Positions 1 to 10,100 of a stretch of 64,000 bases of DNA are shown in pieces (position 1 is the stretch's first letter; every line of letters starts with the position of its first letter). Made by a program: the position numbers and the translations under genes. Origin of the DNA: Voacanga thouarsii. Lineage: Eukaryota; Streptophyta; Magnoliopsida; Gentianales; Apocynaceae. Location: positions 3,927,501-3,991,500 of the forward strand of contig JANUWF010002419.1 of the NCBI GenBank assembly GCA_026120185.1, read 5' to 3'. The notes under the pieces were generated by a model. That model searched no databases and had not been told where the DNA came from. It worked only from the letters and a program-made list of their open reading frames with translations.

Positions 1-111
1 AAAAAAATTTAAAAATAAAATAAAAATATTAATTAATTAATTAAAATTTTTTATTTTTTTAAATTTATAAATTGATTAAAATAAACAGATAAAAAGAAAC
101 AAATATATAAT

Positions 112-468
112 TGTTATGAATTATTGGAATCTCCATTAATTAGTGGATGCTCCACTAATTATGGATTTATGTGAATTATTAGAAGATTTTTATGGATGTC
201 CACCATTTAGTGGAGACACCATTAATTGAAGATGATGTATGCCATGATGTATTTCACTAATTAGAGCTCTATAAATAGAGTTATTCTCTAAGCTTGTAAT
301 ACACCATCATTTTGTGAAAGAAAGATTAGTGAAAGAAAGATTAGAGAAAGAATTGTGAGAGAAAGAAAGAGAGAAGTTTGAAGAGAAATTCTTGTGCAAA
401 GAATAGTTAGAATTTTCTTAGTGTGTAGTGTGTAGATTTTATTCTAACACTACCCTAATTTTATAACA
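112..468 (+). repeat. Left LTR of the copia element
   Basis: 357 bp, TG...CA ends, preceded by ATAAT. It differs from the right LTR at three sites that I could find (GATG/GAGG, GAGTTATT/GAGCTATT, GAAAGATT/GAAATATT). It contains near-palindromic CCACTAAT/ATTAGTGG segments near its start and a purine-rich GAAAGA stretch after the TATA box. Confidence 0.95.
270..277 (+). promoter_or_regulatory. LTR TATA box
   Basis: TATAAATA inside the left LTR, in the context GCTCTATAAATAGAG. The same sequence lies at the matching position of the right LTR. It is the probable core promoter for the retrotransposon transcript, which would read the captured RKD segment in antisense. Confidence 0.7.
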
Positions 469-490
469 CGTTATCAAGCACGAGTCTCTG
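469..490 (+). promoter_or_regulatory. Primer-binding-site region of the copia element
   Basis: Directly after the left LTR the sequence reads CGTTATCAAGCACGAG, which resembles the GTTATCAGCACGA stretch found after the LTR in many plant copia elements. I do not assign the priming tRNA with confidence. Confidence 0.5.
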
Positions 491-527
491 CTCGTTATTA
501 AAGCCGAGAAGACAGTACGCATTTATT

Positions 528-1115
528 GATCTCGCTAAATTCGAATTTGTAACCCTTGATATTTCTGAAAACAAAATTTTATATGTCATACAAAAATGCA
601 TCTAAATGCTAAAAAAAAGGGAGATCCATATGTCATGTGGATAAAAAGAAAGATTTGACCACCTGAAGATGGTCGTACTACCCACTGTACGGTATGAATG
701 GTTGCACCTGAAGTTGCAAGATTGTAAAACCGTGAACTCCGTGATGTATAAAACTACATCTTAGTTAAAAATTTTGCGGAGAAAAAGTTACTGATGAAGT
801 TATATTGGAGAAGACATTCTCCACTTTTCATACCTCGAATATTGTCCTGCGAGTAACAATATCGAGAAAAATGGTATCCCAAATTGACAAATTTACATGA
901 GTTATTATTGAGAAATCATGAAGCCGGATGAATCGGCTCAACAAGCACTCCCGAAGTGAATGTCTGTTGGCTCCAGCGAAGCTCATCGTTATAGTCGTAG
1001 TTGTGGCGATAGCCGTGGTTATGGTCATGGACACACTCGATATTTCTCTTATCACAGAGAAATACTGGCCACCTGAAGTGGAACAGAAAAGATAATAAGG
1101 GAAAAAGATATTTCC
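528..1115 (+). pseudogene. Decayed copia gag relic
   Basis: Read across frameshifts, the + strand keeps typical plant copia gag blocks in order: LAKFEFVTLDIS near the start, FDHLKMVVLPTVRYEWLHLK around 655-710, then LEKTFSTFHTSNIVL-like sequence near 805-860, and a Gly/Arg/Ser/His-rich tail around 975-1045. Stop codons and indels break every frame, and the CCHC zinc knuckle is not present before the junction with the RKD insert at about 1115. Family assignment is from remembered copia gag sequences. No intact protein can be made. Confidence 0.75.
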
Positions 1116-1150
1116 ATTAATAATAAGCATCACATCTTTTATTCATAGCA

Positions 1151-2603
1151 CTAGTGTTCATATGAACTTAATGATACATGCTTATAGTTGCTCTTTTGTA
1201 ATTGAGCTGACAAATGTAAGATGAAGGTTTGTAATTGTTCTTTTTCAATATTTACATTAGAGGACGACAAACAATTAGTAATTATGAACTTCAACTCTTC
1301 TTTTTCGACATCCTCCTCCTTTTCTTTCCCTTTTGAGCCAGCATCGAGACTAGCAGCAGAAGTAGCCGTAAAATTACTGCGAAATGAGTCTTGAGATTTT
1401 ATGATCTCCTTAAGTTTATTATATTTCTTATTATATTTGGTCTTGAAACATGCTTGTCTCAATTTCTGTGTTTGGTCCTCTAACTGCGTATTAGGACTTT
1501 CTTCCACCAACTGTTTTTCACATTCCAGTATCGCAATGGCTTCTTGTAATTTCTTCTCAGTCATATGTCCTCCTTCTTCTTTATTTTGCATATCCTGTAA
1601 ATCGAAGTGATATCATCGGTTATTTACTTATAAATCTTTCATAGTTTCATACTTACAAATTATAAGTATGTATGAGAGAGAACTCGAACATTCTTGATTA
1701 TGGTCTCCAAGCTCACCAATTTCCTGTGAGGCCATCGACGAATTCCTAACTCCCTACATCTTTTCTTGAGACGGGTTATGCCAATATTCGGTTCTTTGGT
1801 CGCGCTTTTGATTGGTAGGTAAGAAATCTTGCGAAATTGTTTCTCTTGATAGTGTCCGGGAGTTATTGCCCTTCTTCTCTCTCTCGCCTCTTAATCATCT
1901 TCTTCTCCCCAGGAATTTTATCCGCAATAATATCTTGAACTTCGATATTATGCATTTCATGAGTACTTACTCCGACTTCGTTGCCAAGACCACTCATTAT
2001 TTCTCCTAGAAAAAGAAAATAATATCGATAAAGGTAATACCATTCAAAATCCATGTTTAAATGTATAATAACCTGGAAACATATTATGACTTTGTTCAAA
2101 ATCCATTAGAGAGTAGAAAGGATCATGCACAAGCATATCTTCATTCAAAGGAATAGCATCAAGAAGAACAGTATCAAAAGCAGTCTCTTGTAGGGGCAGA
2201 TCAACTTGGTCCAAAGCGGTATGTTCAAAACTTCCACTGATTTACATAAAAAACAAACCAAAAGAGAGTTTAATTTCATTATCAAGCACACTAAAAACAA
2301 ATGGAAGCCATCAAAGGTATCTCACCTGAAATTAGGAGGAAGTGGTTGGTTTGGAAAGGAAAATATATCAAAATCTTCTGCGTTCGAATTAGACAGAAGC
2401 GGTTGGTTTGAAAAGGAAAACATATCAAAATCTTCTGCGTTCAAATTAGGCAGAAGCGGTTGGTTTGAAAAGGAAAACATATCAAAATCTTCTGTGTTCG
2501 AATTAGGCAGAAGCGGTTGGTTTGGAAATGAAAATACATCAACATCTGCTGCAGAAACTAAGTCAAAATTTGACCATGTCTCAAATGAATTACGAGTCTC
2601 CAT
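1151..2603 (-). pseudogene. RKD-like: RKD-type RWP-RK transcription factor gene copy captured inside the copia element
   Basis: Four exon-like blocks on the minus strand: 2603-2326, 2236-2073, 2005-1684 and 1594-1151. The first two introns have GT-AG borders and keep phase. The third block carries the RWP-RK domain: TRLKKRCRELGIRRWPHRKL followed by VSLETIIKNV. The fourth gives the RKD coiled C-terminal part, including LEDQTQKLRQACFKTKY. Block 1 starts with ATG at 2603 and holds a 19-residue tandem repeat rich in NQPLLPN. Two single-base frameshifts interrupt block 3: one yields TAA after EEGQ, the other lies between LSRETISQDF and YLPI. The last donor (CGA|GTTCTC) is weak. If both shifts are undone, phase agrees across all blocks and the family-typical length of about 400 residues results. 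RKD proteins act in egg-cell and embryo identity in plants. This copy is probably dead as protein, but its antisense placement in a transcribed element could yield antisense RNA. Confidence 0.88.
2341..2562 (-). repeat. 57-bp tandem repeat inside RKD exon 1
   Basis: Nearly four in-phase copies of a 57-bp unit starting at 2341, 2398, 2455 and 2512. On the minus strand each encodes 19 residues around DMFSFSNQPLLPN. Copies differ by only a few bases, so the expansion is recent relative to the rest of the gene copy. Confidence 0.9.
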
Positions 2604-2850
2604 ATCTGCTTTGTGATTTTTGTTTTTGATGTTTACTAATGACTGATAACTGATATATATATCGATACATATATATATATCTGTATGAGGAAGAAGAAGA
2701 GGTAGATGGTAGGTAGAGGGTCGGAGGAGAAGAAAAGACAATAGAGGAAGATGAAAAGTCGATGCACGGGAAGAGTGAAAAAAATAGATATTTTTCTTGG
2801 CATTTCCTGCTTGTCATCATTTTCTTATATTTATTTTCTTATTCTCTTAT

Positions 2851-3310
2851 GAAATCATTATTCCCTAAATTAAGGGGAGAACAGAAACAGTACAAGAAAG
2901 ATCGTGATTGGACAACATCATTAAATTATCTTGATCTGCATACAAGCGCATGTGAACTTGAAGTTCAAAAGATAATTCATTTGTAAAGCATTGCAAATCA
3001 AATGCCAGACGCTTTTGTTGACTCTAGAAGAGTAACAAAATCGCATATGCCAGCCATAAATGCTCATATTCGAATTGAAGTTCCAGCAGAACAAAATATT
3101 ATACCTATAGCTGCTGAGCCAAAAGCATGCCAGAAGTATGGCCGACCTCTTGGTTCTAAAGATAAAAATCTTCGAAAGAAAAGAGGATTAAATGATCCAG
3201 AAGATCATATTGAAGAAAAGAATGATAAAGACCAAGAAAGAACTGATGACAAAGAACCAGAAGTTGATGAAAGTAACACTGAAATTTCTATCAATTATAC
3301 CACTTCTGGT
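2851..3310 (+). pseudogene. Copia integrase C-terminal relic
   Basis: The + strand resumes element coding after the RKD insert. FPKLRGEQKQ, then CELEVQKIIHL and a QMPDAFVDSRRVTKSHMPA stretch match the spacer between integrase and reverse transcriptase in plant copia polyproteins, followed by GRPLGSKDKN and an acidic linker. The catalytic integrase core (DDE) is absent, so the 5' break lies downstream of it. Confidence 0.8.
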
Positions 3311-3315
3311 AGAAG

Positions 3316-5025
3316 TTGGAATCGGATAGAAACTGTTATATTGATGATATATTTGCATACAATATATCTCTTGATGTTACACAGGATAATGATGATCCTG
3401 AACCAATATCAGTTGATGAATGTCGGCATAGAAAAGATTGGCTGCAATGGAAAGATGCGATTCAATCGGAGTTAAATGCATCGACAAAACGTGAAGTCTT
3501 CGGACTGCGATCCGAATACCGGAAGGTGTAAAACCTGTTGGCTACAAATAGATATTTGTGCGAAAGCGCAATGAAAAGAGTGAAATCGTTCGATATAAAG
3601 CGCGATTAGTAGCCCAAGGTTTTTCACAAAGACCAGGTATTGACTATGATGAAACTTATTCTCCTGTTGTTGATGCTATTACACTCCGATATCTTATCGG
3701 TTTAGCGAGTACATGAAAAGATAGATATGCGCCTATTAGATGTTGTCACTTCGCTTACTTGTATGGAAATTTAGAAAATGATGTTTACATGAAAATCCCC
3801 GAAGGATTTCATATGCCTGAAGCATATAAACATTATCCTCGTGAAAATTACTCCATCAAGTTGCAGAAATCATTATATGGCCTGAAGCAATCTGGGCGCA
3901 TGTGGTTTACACGTCTTAGTGAATATTTATTGAAAGCGGGATTTAAAAATGACCAGGTATGTCCATGCGTTTTTATTAAGAAATCTGGTTCTAAATTTGT
4001 GATATTAGCTATATATGTTGATGATATTAATCTTATTGGAACTCCTGAAGAGCTCCAAGAAACAATTGATTATTTAAAAAGAGAATTCGAAATCAAGGAT
4101 TTTGGTAAAATCAAATTTTGCCTTGGTTTACAAATTGAACATTTGGAGAGTGGAACATTTATTCATCAATCAACATATACAGCAAAAGTGCTAAAAAGAT
4201 TTTACATGAACAAAGCACATACATTGAGTATTCCAATGATCGTCCGATCATTAAATGTGGATAAAGATCATTTTCGACCTCAAGAAAATGATGAAGAACT
4301 CCTTGGTCCTGAAGTACCATATCTCAGTGCAATTGGTGCATTGATGTATCTTGCTAATAACACACGGCCTGATATTGCTTTCGCTGTCAATTTATTAGCA
4401 AGATTTAGTTCTTCACCAACACGACGACATTGGAATGGAATTAAACAAGTCCTTCGATATCTCCAAGGTACAATTGATCTAGGATTATTTTATTCAAATA
4501 AAACCAGTCCAACATTGATAGGTTATGCGGATGTCTGGTTATTTATCCGATCCACATAAAGTACGTTCTCAAACGGGCTATCTATTTACATGTGGAAATA
4601 CTCGCTATATCATGGCGTTCTACGAAACAATCTATAGCGACTACTTCTTCAAATCATGCTTGAAATTATAGTCATTCATGAAGCAAGTCGAGAATGTGTA
4701 TGGCTAAGATCCATGATTCATTATATCCGAGAAAGTTGTGGATTATCATCAATCAAAGGTATTCCAACTCCTCTTTATGAAGACAATGCAACTTGCATAG
4801 CTCAATTACGAGGAGGATATATTAAAGGAGATCGGACAAAACATATTTCACCAAAATTCTTCTTTACTCATGAACTCCGGAAGAAATGTGAACTTGATGT
4901 GCTACAAATTCGGTCATGTGATAACCTCGCGAGATATTTTCACGAAGACTTTACCGATCGCAACATTTGAAAAGTTGAGATATAAAATCGGTATGCGTCG
5001 GTTTAAAGATTTAAAGGAATCATCT
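3316..5025 (+). pseudogene. Copia reverse transcriptase / RNase H relic
   Basis: Blocks in order: VDECRHRKDWLQWKDAI, RYKARLVAQGFSQRPGIDYD, ETYSPVVDAITLRYLIGLA, SLYGLKQSGRMWF, the polymerase box IYVDDINLIG (about 4010-4040), LMYLANNTRPDIAFAV, and the RNase H tail with YEDNATCIAQ and KHISPKFFFTHEL. The stretch 3759-4559 is open for 266 codons, but stops and frameshifts occur near 3530, 3710, 4540-4660 and 4950. The YVDD core is kept while the polyprotein as a whole is broken. This is ordinary copia sequence, not a host gene. Confidence 0.92.
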
Positions 5026-5163
5026 CATCGGGGGAGTAATAAATGGACATATAGAATAGTGTACTCTTTTTCCTTCACTAGATTTTTTTTCCCACTTGGT
5101 TTTTATCTAGTAAGGTTTTAACGAGGCATATTCTTTATGTATGGATGGACATCCAAGGGGGAG

Positions 5164-5520
5164 TGTTATGAATTATTGGAATCTCCATTAATTAGTGGAG
5201 GCTCCACTAATTATGGATTTATGTGAATTATTAGAAGATTTTTATGGATGTCCACCATTTAGTGGAGACACCATTAATTGAAGATGATGTATGCCATGAT
5301 GTATTTCACTAATTAGAGCTCTATAAATAGAGCTATTCTCTAAGCTTGTAATACACCATCATTTTGTGAAAGAAATATTAGTGAAAGAAAGATTAGAGAA
5401 AGAATTGTGAGAGAAAGAAAGAGAGAAGTTTGAAGAGAAATTCTTGTGCAAAGAATAGTTAGAATTTTCTTAGTGTGTAGTGTGTAGATTTTATTCTAAC
5501 ACTACCCTAATTTTATAACA
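5164..5520 (+). repeat. Right LTR of the copia element
   Basis: 357 bp, preceded by the polypurine tract and followed by the target duplication ATAAT at 5521-5525. Equal in length to the left LTR, with three differences. Confidence 0.95.
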
Positions 5521-5525
5521 ATAAT

Positions 5526-6891
5526 ATTTTTTTAAAATATATATATTTTTAAATAACGTAAAACATCAAAATTTCTTTAAGCCTCGTTGAATCACATAAA
5601 AATTCATGGTAATGATCGAACTATTGGTGCAAACCGTAAATAGGAACCTCTAAATATGAGACATGAGAAGGCCCCTTAATCTGCTGACATGAGTTCGGGG
5701 AAACACACAAGCCATTGGCTCGGCTACCGTCGCCTTCTCAGTTCTCCCCACACAAAATGCACGCACTCCCCTCTCACAGACACCACACACTCTTACATGG
5801 ACTCACTGTACACACTACAACACGCGCAGGGATTCATGCAAACAGTGTCCACATGTTGCCACCAAGAACAGTTTCAACAGTCATAGCACCAGGTATATAT
5901 ATCACCGGTGCTGTTACTGCTAATTTGTTCTTTGGGTTTTGTGAATTTGATGTTCCATGGCACCAACAGCAGCAGTACTCATGCTAAGTTACCGAAGAAA
6001 AACACCGTCAAAGACACCCCCTTCTGCGCCATCATCTTCCGCAGGAGTTTCTCAAGGGAAGGCATCAGTTCAGATGTGGTTTTCACATGGCAGTTCCATT
6101 GACAACCAGCCCGTGAAGTTTCGGTTCAAGAAGTGATTCAACTTTGGTGTGTCTGGAGTTGGATCAACTTCAATGTGTAACTCCCATCAAATCTCGAACA
6201 TTTTCCCTTTTGAGCAAAGTCGTCCCCTTTCAAGCTTCAATTATATGTATTTCCAAATGATTTTGTATGCGAATTCTGATATGAGATGCAAACAAGCACT
6301 TACAGTGCAGTTTGTGGGAAAGATGCCTTCTTGTGTGCTTCAACTAAGCCTTCTATCTGGGTTCTTTGCCCCTTCCTATTGGCAAGTTAGGGATTTTTTT
6401 CTTGCTTCTGTTTAGAAATGGGAATAATGTATGTAAACCCTAGTTCACAAGAAGGCATAAATATGTAATCAATCAAACGTCCACCCAAAATAAGAAACCC
6501 TCTCAGCCCCAACCTGAAAACTACCAATAAGTTTTCTTTCGCACCAGAAAACTACCAAGAAAATAAGCACGTAACCATGTTACGTATAATAGCTAAAAGC
6601 TTTTTATTTCAGATTAAAATATTGGGACCAAACAGTCTCAGGGGAATTATTTGGGAGATAGGGGTGATGACATAATTAGAATTTTAAAGATTTCCCATTA
6701 CGAAAGCCTCTCCAATTGTTAAGTACATTTCAAGTCACATACAGTTTCTACAATAATTCATATCTCAATTTGGAGTACGAAAAAAGTTTCATTATCGTCT
6801 CAAATGAAAATATCACGAGGCACATACCAGATGACCTATTGCTTGTCCTGGGTAGTACAAGCTGAAGTGCTAGCAACTAAAACAAATAAAT
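5526..6891. other. Intergenic stretch between copia element and pyrophosphatase
   Basis: Single-copy looking sequence of higher GC than the flanking repeats. It holds one short open frame (5957-6136, listed separately). The part nearest 6892 probably contains the 3' untranslated region of the pyrophosphatase gene. I see no other gene or transposon. Confidence 0.4.
5957..6136 (+). CDS. Small open frame, 59 codons, unrecognised
   Basis: ATG in the context TTCCATGGCACC opens a frame of 59 codons ending TGA. The N-terminal third is Ala/Ser/Thr/Pro-rich with RRKTPSKTPPS, and the C-terminus is QMWFSHGSSIDNQPVKFRFK. Composition changes from a Ser-rich leader to a more structured tail, and codon use looks gene-like, but I do not recognise a family. 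It could be the last exon of a gene whose upstream exons lie at 5640-5950, a remnant, or chance. Confidence 0.25.
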   Translation: MAPTAAVLMLSYRRKTPSKTPPSAPSSSAGVSQGKASVQMWFSHGSSIDNQPVKFRFKK

Positions 6892-7156
6892 TTACACCAG
6901 GGAAAGCTCTCCAGAAGGAATTGATCTTTTGACAAGTTTAGTCCAAGATTCATTGGTTTCAGTGATCACTTTAAGGGCATAATCCTATCATACAAAGGAA
7001 ATATTTGTCAGCATAGAAGACTATTGTATGTGAATAATAAGATGGAGAAAAGCAACGAAACAAATATATACAAATATTGCCACTAGGATAGTTGTTTTAC
7101 AATATGCAAATACGCTTTCTCTATTCTCTCTCATTCTACTAACCTTTAGGTTGCTG

Positions 7157-7187
<31 letters not shown>

Positions 7188-10100
7188 GCGTGCGCGCGCG
7201 CAAAGTTTTCTTCCACTGGAACACAAAGTGAGCTTGCTTCCTCTCTCTGAAGGGTTAGACAAACTCTAATGTTGATTTAGGTTCTTGCACCCAGAAACTC
7301 AAGGACTATCACAAGCAAGTTTCATCACTATTTAACCACAGACCACTTTGCAATTTTTAGTTAATGGTAAACAAGTTTGACAGCCGATTCTTAGTCAGGT
7401 AAAATTACCTTTTCATCTTTCAACAAAGACTTCTACACAATTGAAGCAGTGGATACTGAATTTTACTGGATATAAATAATCAGAAACCAAAAGTTCACAG
7501 CCAAAGTCCAACAAGCTGCATCATGTATGTGATTTCTAATGCATAACCCTAGAGATGGAAATCTAGATATCACATATGCCCAAAGTGTTACAAAACTGCA
7601 CCAGGAAAGTTATTTAGTTGTCAGCTCCAGAAACCCCAAACATGCCACCTCTTCCAAATTTCATCACCTATTTTTGACCACTACTAAAGCAAGATAGAAT
7701 ATGCATTTAGATGTTCAGCAGCATGATACAATACTTTCACTTTTCAGTATCCATCCATTATCCAACCAAAAGGACTGATTCAGTAAATATGGCGCCAATA
7801 TGTGCAGCATGCAGTACTACTTCAGTGAGAGACATAAAAACTAACTGATAAATAAGGTGTAAATCAATGAGCATTTAATTCAAAGATACTCATGCCATAG
7901 ATCAAACAATTTCAAACAGGCTTCTAAGCAAAGAGAACTTGGACCCAAAAGCAAATCCATAACATTTCAAGGCATCAATCAACTCAAACAGAAAATTCCT
8001 GGATGCTAGGCAGACAGCTATAATTGAGCAACCAAGTACCTTATTTGCTGCTTTGTTCCCAAGACCAAACTTGTTTGCAGGTTTTCCATCAGGGATCTTG
8101 TAGTCTCTAAACCAGTCCCTGATTGCAGTAAGAGTGCCCTGGAGAAAATGTTCATGCTTAGGATGAGGACTGCATATTAGCAATAAAAAAAATTATACAG
8201 CCAAATCAATTGTTAAATATTTTATACTACGGACTACATTATATATATTATACATTAATTGACAGTAGCAGCTATATTGCAATCACTAACAAAGACTAAA
8301 CCCTTTTCCAAATTTCTGTAAATTTCCATTAGGACAAAAGGAAATAGACTCCCAAGTATCTATTCTCTATCTTTTGCCTAAAATAGCATCGATAAGAATG
8401 CCGATCTCTAACACACCTCATATTTAACAGAGTTAACCCTTATGACATGAAATAAACACAATCCGCAGGAAATAACACAAAGAAAACAGATCCAAAAATT
8501 TATAAACTGATGCATCAATACCATGATAAAAGAAATACGGTATACACAAAGAAGTGCCACTATGCACCCATAAAATCATACATGGCTATCTCCAGGAATA
8601 TAAAGTTTAAAAATAAAGAAATGACCAAAAATGAAAAGATATTCATTTTCAGATTAAGCATACCGGGAAATGCTTGTCAACATCATCAACATCATTGACA
8701 AGTGAAGCCCTTGGATCATCCAAAGAGATTGCAACTATCTTCCAGTCAAGTTCCCCTTCATCAATCATTGCTAGGGCTGCTAATGGCTTAACTTTCAAAA
8801 CCTGGCCAATTTTGGCACGGCTTTCTCCAATCTCAACAACATCAACTGTGGATAAGGGGAATTATTAGTATATTTCCCCCCTTTTTTGGCAAGTGTAAAA
8901 GAAATGTTATTGGTTAAGGGGATCATAGGATTGTTAGAAAATGGAAAAACTACCAGGATCATTGTCCCCAAATGCGCCTTCAACTTCTGGATTTGCAAAT
9001 GAAGGGTCTTCCCATGTTTGCGGAAGCAATCCATAATTCCAATTAATGTTGTACCTGCAAAGATACAAGAAAATGATCCACAAGATGAAAGGAACATTAG
9101 AGATAATATCATAGTGGAACAAGAGATAAAAAAAATAAAAAAATACAAACACCAACGCCCCTGCCCCTCCCCCAACCCCCCCCCCAAAAAAAAAGGTTAC
9201 TGTAAATAAGCTAAATAAAAGACAAGTTGGAAAAAAATTATATCTAGCTGGAAGCATCAACAGGTGCCTCCTGAGTGAACAAGATTGACTGAAAGGATAA
9301 AATGAACAAAGAACCGTCTGGTTTCCAACCTCACAAGTCTAGAGCAACCAAAAATATCATCAACAAATCTTGAAGAGAAGAACTACTAAGGAAACCATTC
9401 TATTGTAGGCATAACTTAAAATTTCATGGCCATAAAACCAGCCGGAAAAATAGCCTAATTAGTAGATTCATTTTTTTTTAAAAAGTCATTTTGGTCCCTC
9501 AAGCTTACTTTTAGAGTCCCAGCCAATCCTTTTGCCACACAATGCAGGTGGTTTCCAACAAAAAGTTACATGAGATTATCACGTGCCTATTTATACAAGG
9601 TAATATAGTCCACACACTTCTTTCATAGTAAAAGTGGCAGTGGGCCGCATAGGTAATTCATCTACAGAAACTAATGCATAAATTGGCAAAAGGAGAGTAG
9701 GACCAAAAATGGCTGAAAAAATCTTCAGGGCTCTCACTAATACAAATGAAATAGTATGATGACAAATTGGGGGATTTTCCCAATCCCGCTACAACAAGTT
9801 GTGGGACTTGATCAAGAAATGGTACTGGTGCTTACACACTGATACTTTGTAATAAAATTTTACCTAAGCTTGGCCCAATGCACACATAATTCCAAAATTC
9901 CAAGCAACAGCTATTGGAGAAAAGCATATCACTCTTCAAGGAGGTGAAAAGAATTCAAACTGAACTCATAGTTTTCTTGCACGTGCAGGAACTCTAACTT
10001 CTTTAACACGGCCAAGTGATGAAAATTCAGTAAATTGTCTGGTTTTGCATTAATGAATGTATTTCTGTTGTTATGTGCTAACTGCCAGGTGAAGGAAATC

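Larger units (their letters stand above)
112..5520 (+). mobile_element. Ty1/copia LTR retrotransposon, non-autonomous, carrying an RKD gene copy
   Basis: A complete element bounded by two 357-bp LTRs that begin TGTTATG and end TATAACA, flanked by the 5-bp target duplication ATAAT (107-111 and 5521-5525). A primer-binding-like stretch follows the left LTR, and a polypurine tract (AAGGGGGAG, 5155-5163) abuts the right LTR. Order inside on the + strand: gag relic (528-1115), an inserted antisense RKD gene copy (about 1115-2850), the integrase C-terminal tail (from about 2850), then reverse transcriptase and RNase H. Protease and most of integrase are missing, replaced by the RKD segment. All retroviral-type frames carry stops and frameshifts, so the element cannot move by itself. 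The LTRs differ at only 3 of 357 positions, which indicates a recent insertion made with proteins supplied in trans. Confidence 0.95.

Noticed and set aside
2206..2616. 136-codon + strand open frame with a repeated GRSGWFEKENISKSS motif
   Set aside because: It is the antisense reading of the 57-bp repeat in RKD exon 1. The minus strand has the splice sites, phase and family motifs.
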